Source: Rhodococcus sp. 06-462-5
Lineage (GTDB): Bacteria > Actinomycetota > Actinomycetes > Mycobacteriales > Mycobacteriaceae
Assembly (NCBI RefSeq): GCF_002258315.1
Contig: NZ_NOYD01000018.1
Span: 124,001 to 188,000 of the forward strand
Length of the DNA stretch: 64,000 nucleotides
Reading direction: 5' to 3'
The notes below the pieces were generated by a model. It had not been told where the DNA came from. It ran no database searches and saw only the letters and a list, made by a program, of their open reading frames with translations. Within the stretch, counting starts at the first letter, position 1, and each line of letters begins with the position of its first letter. Positions 62,066 through 64,000 of the stretch are shown piece by piece. The position numbers and the translations under genes were made by a program.

Positions 62066-62535
62066 AGCCACTCAACAGTCCGGTTGAGGTCGGTTTGCGC
62101 GTCCTGATGGTCTTGACAGAGGCGTTTCCCGAGCATCTGGATATGGATCAGTTGTTATTGCTGGACCACAGTTTGCTCCATAGCGCAGACTTTGGGGGAC
62201 CGGAAAGTCTGCACCCGCCGGTACCTGTACGCGCAGGCGAGCTGGGCGTAAAACGCCACCTGATCGAAACTGGCCTCGAGGTGATGATTCGTGCTCACTT
62301 GATACACGGCGGTGTAAGCGAGCGAGGCATCGAATTCTGGGCCAGCGAGGCAGCAGACGGATTCACAAAATTGCTGCAGACGGAGTATGCGTTGCAGTTG
62401 AGAGTGCGGGCATCATGGGTTGTGGGTAACTTCGGGTCTTTAGACGAGCCCACCCTGCGTGCGGCGATGAGTTCAGTGACAAAGCATTGGTCACAGGAAT
62501 TTGCTCAAGTTATCGACCAGGAAAGGCTGCGCTGA
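62062..62535 (+). CDS. ABC-three-component system middle component
   Basis: This 157-residue small helical protein has P-V-E-V-G-L-R-V-L-M-V-L-T-E-A-F-P at the start and L-D-H-S-L-L-H-S-A-D-F-G-G-P-E-S-L-H-P-P near 36-55, a layout typical of ABC-3C middle components, which contain a winged-helix-like core and bridge effector and ATPase. GTG 62062 gives a GTGA overlap with the effector stop. It ends one base before the ATPase start. The family assignment rests on size, order and this sequence pattern. Confidence 0.72.
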   Translation: MKPLNSPVEVGLRVLMVLTEAFPEHLDMDQLLLLDHSLLHSADFGGPESLHPPVPVRAGELGVKRHLIETGLEVMIRAHLIHGGVSERGIEFWASEAADGFTKLLQTEYALQLRVRASWVVGNFGSLDEPTLRAAMSSVTKHWSQEFAQVIDQERLR

Positions 62536-62536
62536 G

Positions 62537-64000
62537 ATGTCGCAGATCAGACTCACCCATCTGACCTTCATCGGCGCAACGGTGGAGCCCGCACGGGTGG
62601 TGTTCGGGCCTGCGGTGACGTTGGTCCGTGGGCCTTCCGATACAGGGAAGTCCTTCATAGTTGATGCCTTGGATTTTATGATGGGTGCTAACGCGTTAAA
62701 GGAAATACCAGAGCGGCAAAATTATTCTACGGTGTTGCTTGGCGTTCAAATGCCTGATGAGCGTCTTGTGACTCTGACTCGATCGGTGGACGGTGGAAAC
62801 TTCGGCCTCTACAGGTCAGACATCCGAAGTGGCCCGCTCGCCCCGCCAGATGAGACTTTGACTCCAAAGCATAATGTCGCGTCCGAGACCAACATCTCGC
62901 GATTCTTCCTTGCGTGCATAGGACTTGATGGGCGCCGGGTTCGAAAAAATCTACGCAATGCGACTGACAGTCTGAGCTTTCGGAACGTGGTCAACTTATG
63001 TGTGGTCGATGAGACACAGATGCAGGCTGACACACCGCCGGCTTTGACGGGAAACTACGTCACGAGGACCAAGGAGGTATCGGTTCTCAAGATGTTCTTA
63101 CAGGATTCTGACGATTCTGATCTGGTGGAAGTCGAGTCGAAATCTGACGTAGCGAAGGTGAGTGCAGCAAAAATTGAGGTGATAGACCGCATGCTGGCGA
63201 ACCTAGAAGCGGCGCTAGCCGACGCGCCGGAGGCCACAATATTGCGGGACCAGCTCGCCCGGTTGAACTCGACAATTGAGCAGCAGAGCGCATCCATCGG
63301 CGGTCTACTTGAGAGACGCGCGACGGTTAATAGTGAACTCCGATCACAACAGGATCAGTTTTCTAAGCTTGAAGTCGAGTGGGGCGACACATTCGCGCTG
63401 CAGAATCGATTTTTCTTATTGCACCGAAAGTATTTGTCGGACCTCGCGCGTCTAGATACTGTGCGGGAGGCGGGAAACTTGCTGGGCTATTTCGCGGTCG
63501 GAACCTGTGTATTTTGTGGCGCGGAGGCCGAGGACCAACACTACAACACTGATTGTAACGGGGAAGCAACAAATTTTGGTTCAGCGATCGATGAACAGTC
63601 ACGTCGTACCCGCGCGTTGTCAGATGATCTGCAATCGACCATCGACGACCTCGTAGTACGTCGAAAAGAACTTAAGGAACTTGCTCGCCTGTCGTCAGCG
63701 GAGCAATCGAGATTGAGGTCTCGGTTAGCAGATGACGAGCGCACCTTGGCCGTTGATAATTCGGCGCTGAACGAGTACATCCGTAAGCGAAGCGACGTCG
63801 AGCGCTCGTTGGGATTGTATGATCAAATTGAATCTCTCGAAAAGATGAAGCTCGTTGTCCTCGATGAATCGACTGCGGAAACAGCCGCTGTGTCAACATC
63901 AGTCAGCCTGCGGGCTCAGCGCGAATTTTCGCGCGAATTGGTAGATCGTCTCAAGTCATGGGGCTACCCAAAACCCACCGAGGTTCGTTACGACGCATCC
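62537..64000 (+). CDS. SMC/Rad50-like ATPase of the ABC-three-component system (3' end outside window)
   Basis: The visible 488 residues start with an SMC-type Walker A, R-G-P-S-D-T-G-K-S-F (about 32-41), and the D-A-L-D-F-M-M-G helix. Coiled-coil arms follow, with heptad-rich stretches at about 200-290 and 355-450. At about 319-334 a zinc-knuckle-like C-x2-C-x7-H-x4-C (C-V-F-C-G ... H-Y-N-T-D-C) sits at the turn, like a Rad50 hook. Signature and Walker B motifs should lie beyond the window. The gene follows the middle component by one base. Confidence 0.8.
   Translation, partial: MSQIRLTHLTFIGATVEPARVVFGPAVTLVRGPSDTGKSFIVDALDFMMGANALKEIPERQNYSTVLLGVQMPDERLVTLTRSVDGGNFGLYRSDIRSGPLAPPDETLTPKHNVASETNISRFFLACIGLDGRRVRKNLRNATDSLSFRNVVNLCVVDETQMQADTPPALTGNYVTRTKEVSVLKMFLQDSDDSDLVEVESKSDVAKVSAAKIEVIDRMLANLEAALADAPEATILRDQLARLNSTIEQQSASIGGLLERRATVNSELRSQQDQFSKLEVEWGDTFALQNRFFLLHRKYLSDLARLDTVREAGNLLGYFAVGTCVFCGAEAEDQHYNTDCNGEATNFGSAIDEQSRRTRALSDDLQSTIDDLVVRRKELKELARLSSAEQSRLRSRLADDERTLAVDNSALNEYIRKRSDVERSLGLYDQIESLEKMKLVVLDESTAETAAVSTSVSLRAQREFSRELVDRLKSWGYPKPTEVRYDAS

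Noticed and set aside
1..64000. tRNA, rRNA, CRISPR array, complete insertion sequence or replication origin
   Set aside because: I looked for cloverleaf-like blocks, regular spaced repeats, transposase motifs with terminal repeats, and DnaA-box clusters and found none that I could support.

Overview
The window is high-GC, densely packed, soil-actinobacterial DNA. It carries F420-dependent (LLM) oxidoreductases, an F420/NADP-reductase-like pair, a CRP closely resembling the mycobacterial one, and short 4-bp gene overlaps. A Rhodococcus or a close relative in the Mycobacteriales is the best guess; that is inference from gene style, not from a marker gene. It is an accessory, catabolic stretch with many regulators (PucR, HxlR x2, GntR, XRE-cupin, LacI, LysR, MerR, TetR, NarL-type two-component) and no tRNA, rRNA, CRISPR array or intact insertion sequence that I could see.

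Layout. 1-3.7 kb: a PucR-type regulator, an HxlR regulator with its operator, and three small or oxidoreductase genes. 3.8-8.1 kb: a damaged zone. An MFS exporter and an M20 amidohydrolase, once divergent, have both lost their 5' ends at one junction near 5,520, and the following extradiol dioxygenase and alpha/beta hydrolase each carry one frameshift, so this looks like a decaying ring-cleavage operon. 8.4-13.4 kb: a serine hydrolase, a GAF histidine kinase/LuxR response regulator pair, and an acyl-CoA ligase. 14-20.1 kb: a hydroxy/tricarboxylic-acid cluster (GntR, dehydrogenase, RraA-type aldolase, Usp, GntP permease, divergent PrpF isomerase).

20.7-42.7 kb is the most coherent block. It has two complete sugar/polyol-type ABC importers, four dehydrogenases, two paralogous NTF2-like proteins, a TIM-barrel isomerase-type protein, then an intradiol dioxygenase, maleylacetate reductase, 3-oxoadipate CoA-transferase (two subunits) and 3-oxoadipyl-CoA thiolase. 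Together these read as import of a polyhydroxylated ring compound, conversion to hydroxyquinol, ring cleavage to maleylacetate and 3-oxoadipate, then acetyl-CoA plus succinyl-CoA. No aromatic hydroxylase is present to make hydroxyquinol in the usual way; I propose that a deoxy-cyclitol is dehydrogenated and dehydrated to it. Control is by an XRE-cupin protein, a LacI protein with three clear operators, and a LysR protein.

42.8-50.7 kb: a seven-gene minus-strand operon (NmrA-like, two LLM enzymes, two F420-reductase-like paralogues, an NtaA/DszA-type monooxygenase, an MFS exporter) divergent from a MerR regulator with a typical over-long MerR promoter. 51-56.8 kb: SDR, enoyl-CoA hydratase and acyl-CoA ligase, a TetR regulator, and a CocE-type hydrolase. 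57.3-59.4 kb: thioesterase, HxlR regulator and aldo/keto reductase behind an HxlR box. 59.5-60.2 kb: a frameshifted crp. 61-64 kb: a less GC-rich three-gene cassette (Mrr-like nuclease, middle component, SMC-like ATPase) that fits the ABC-three-component anti-phage class; its ATPase runs off the window.
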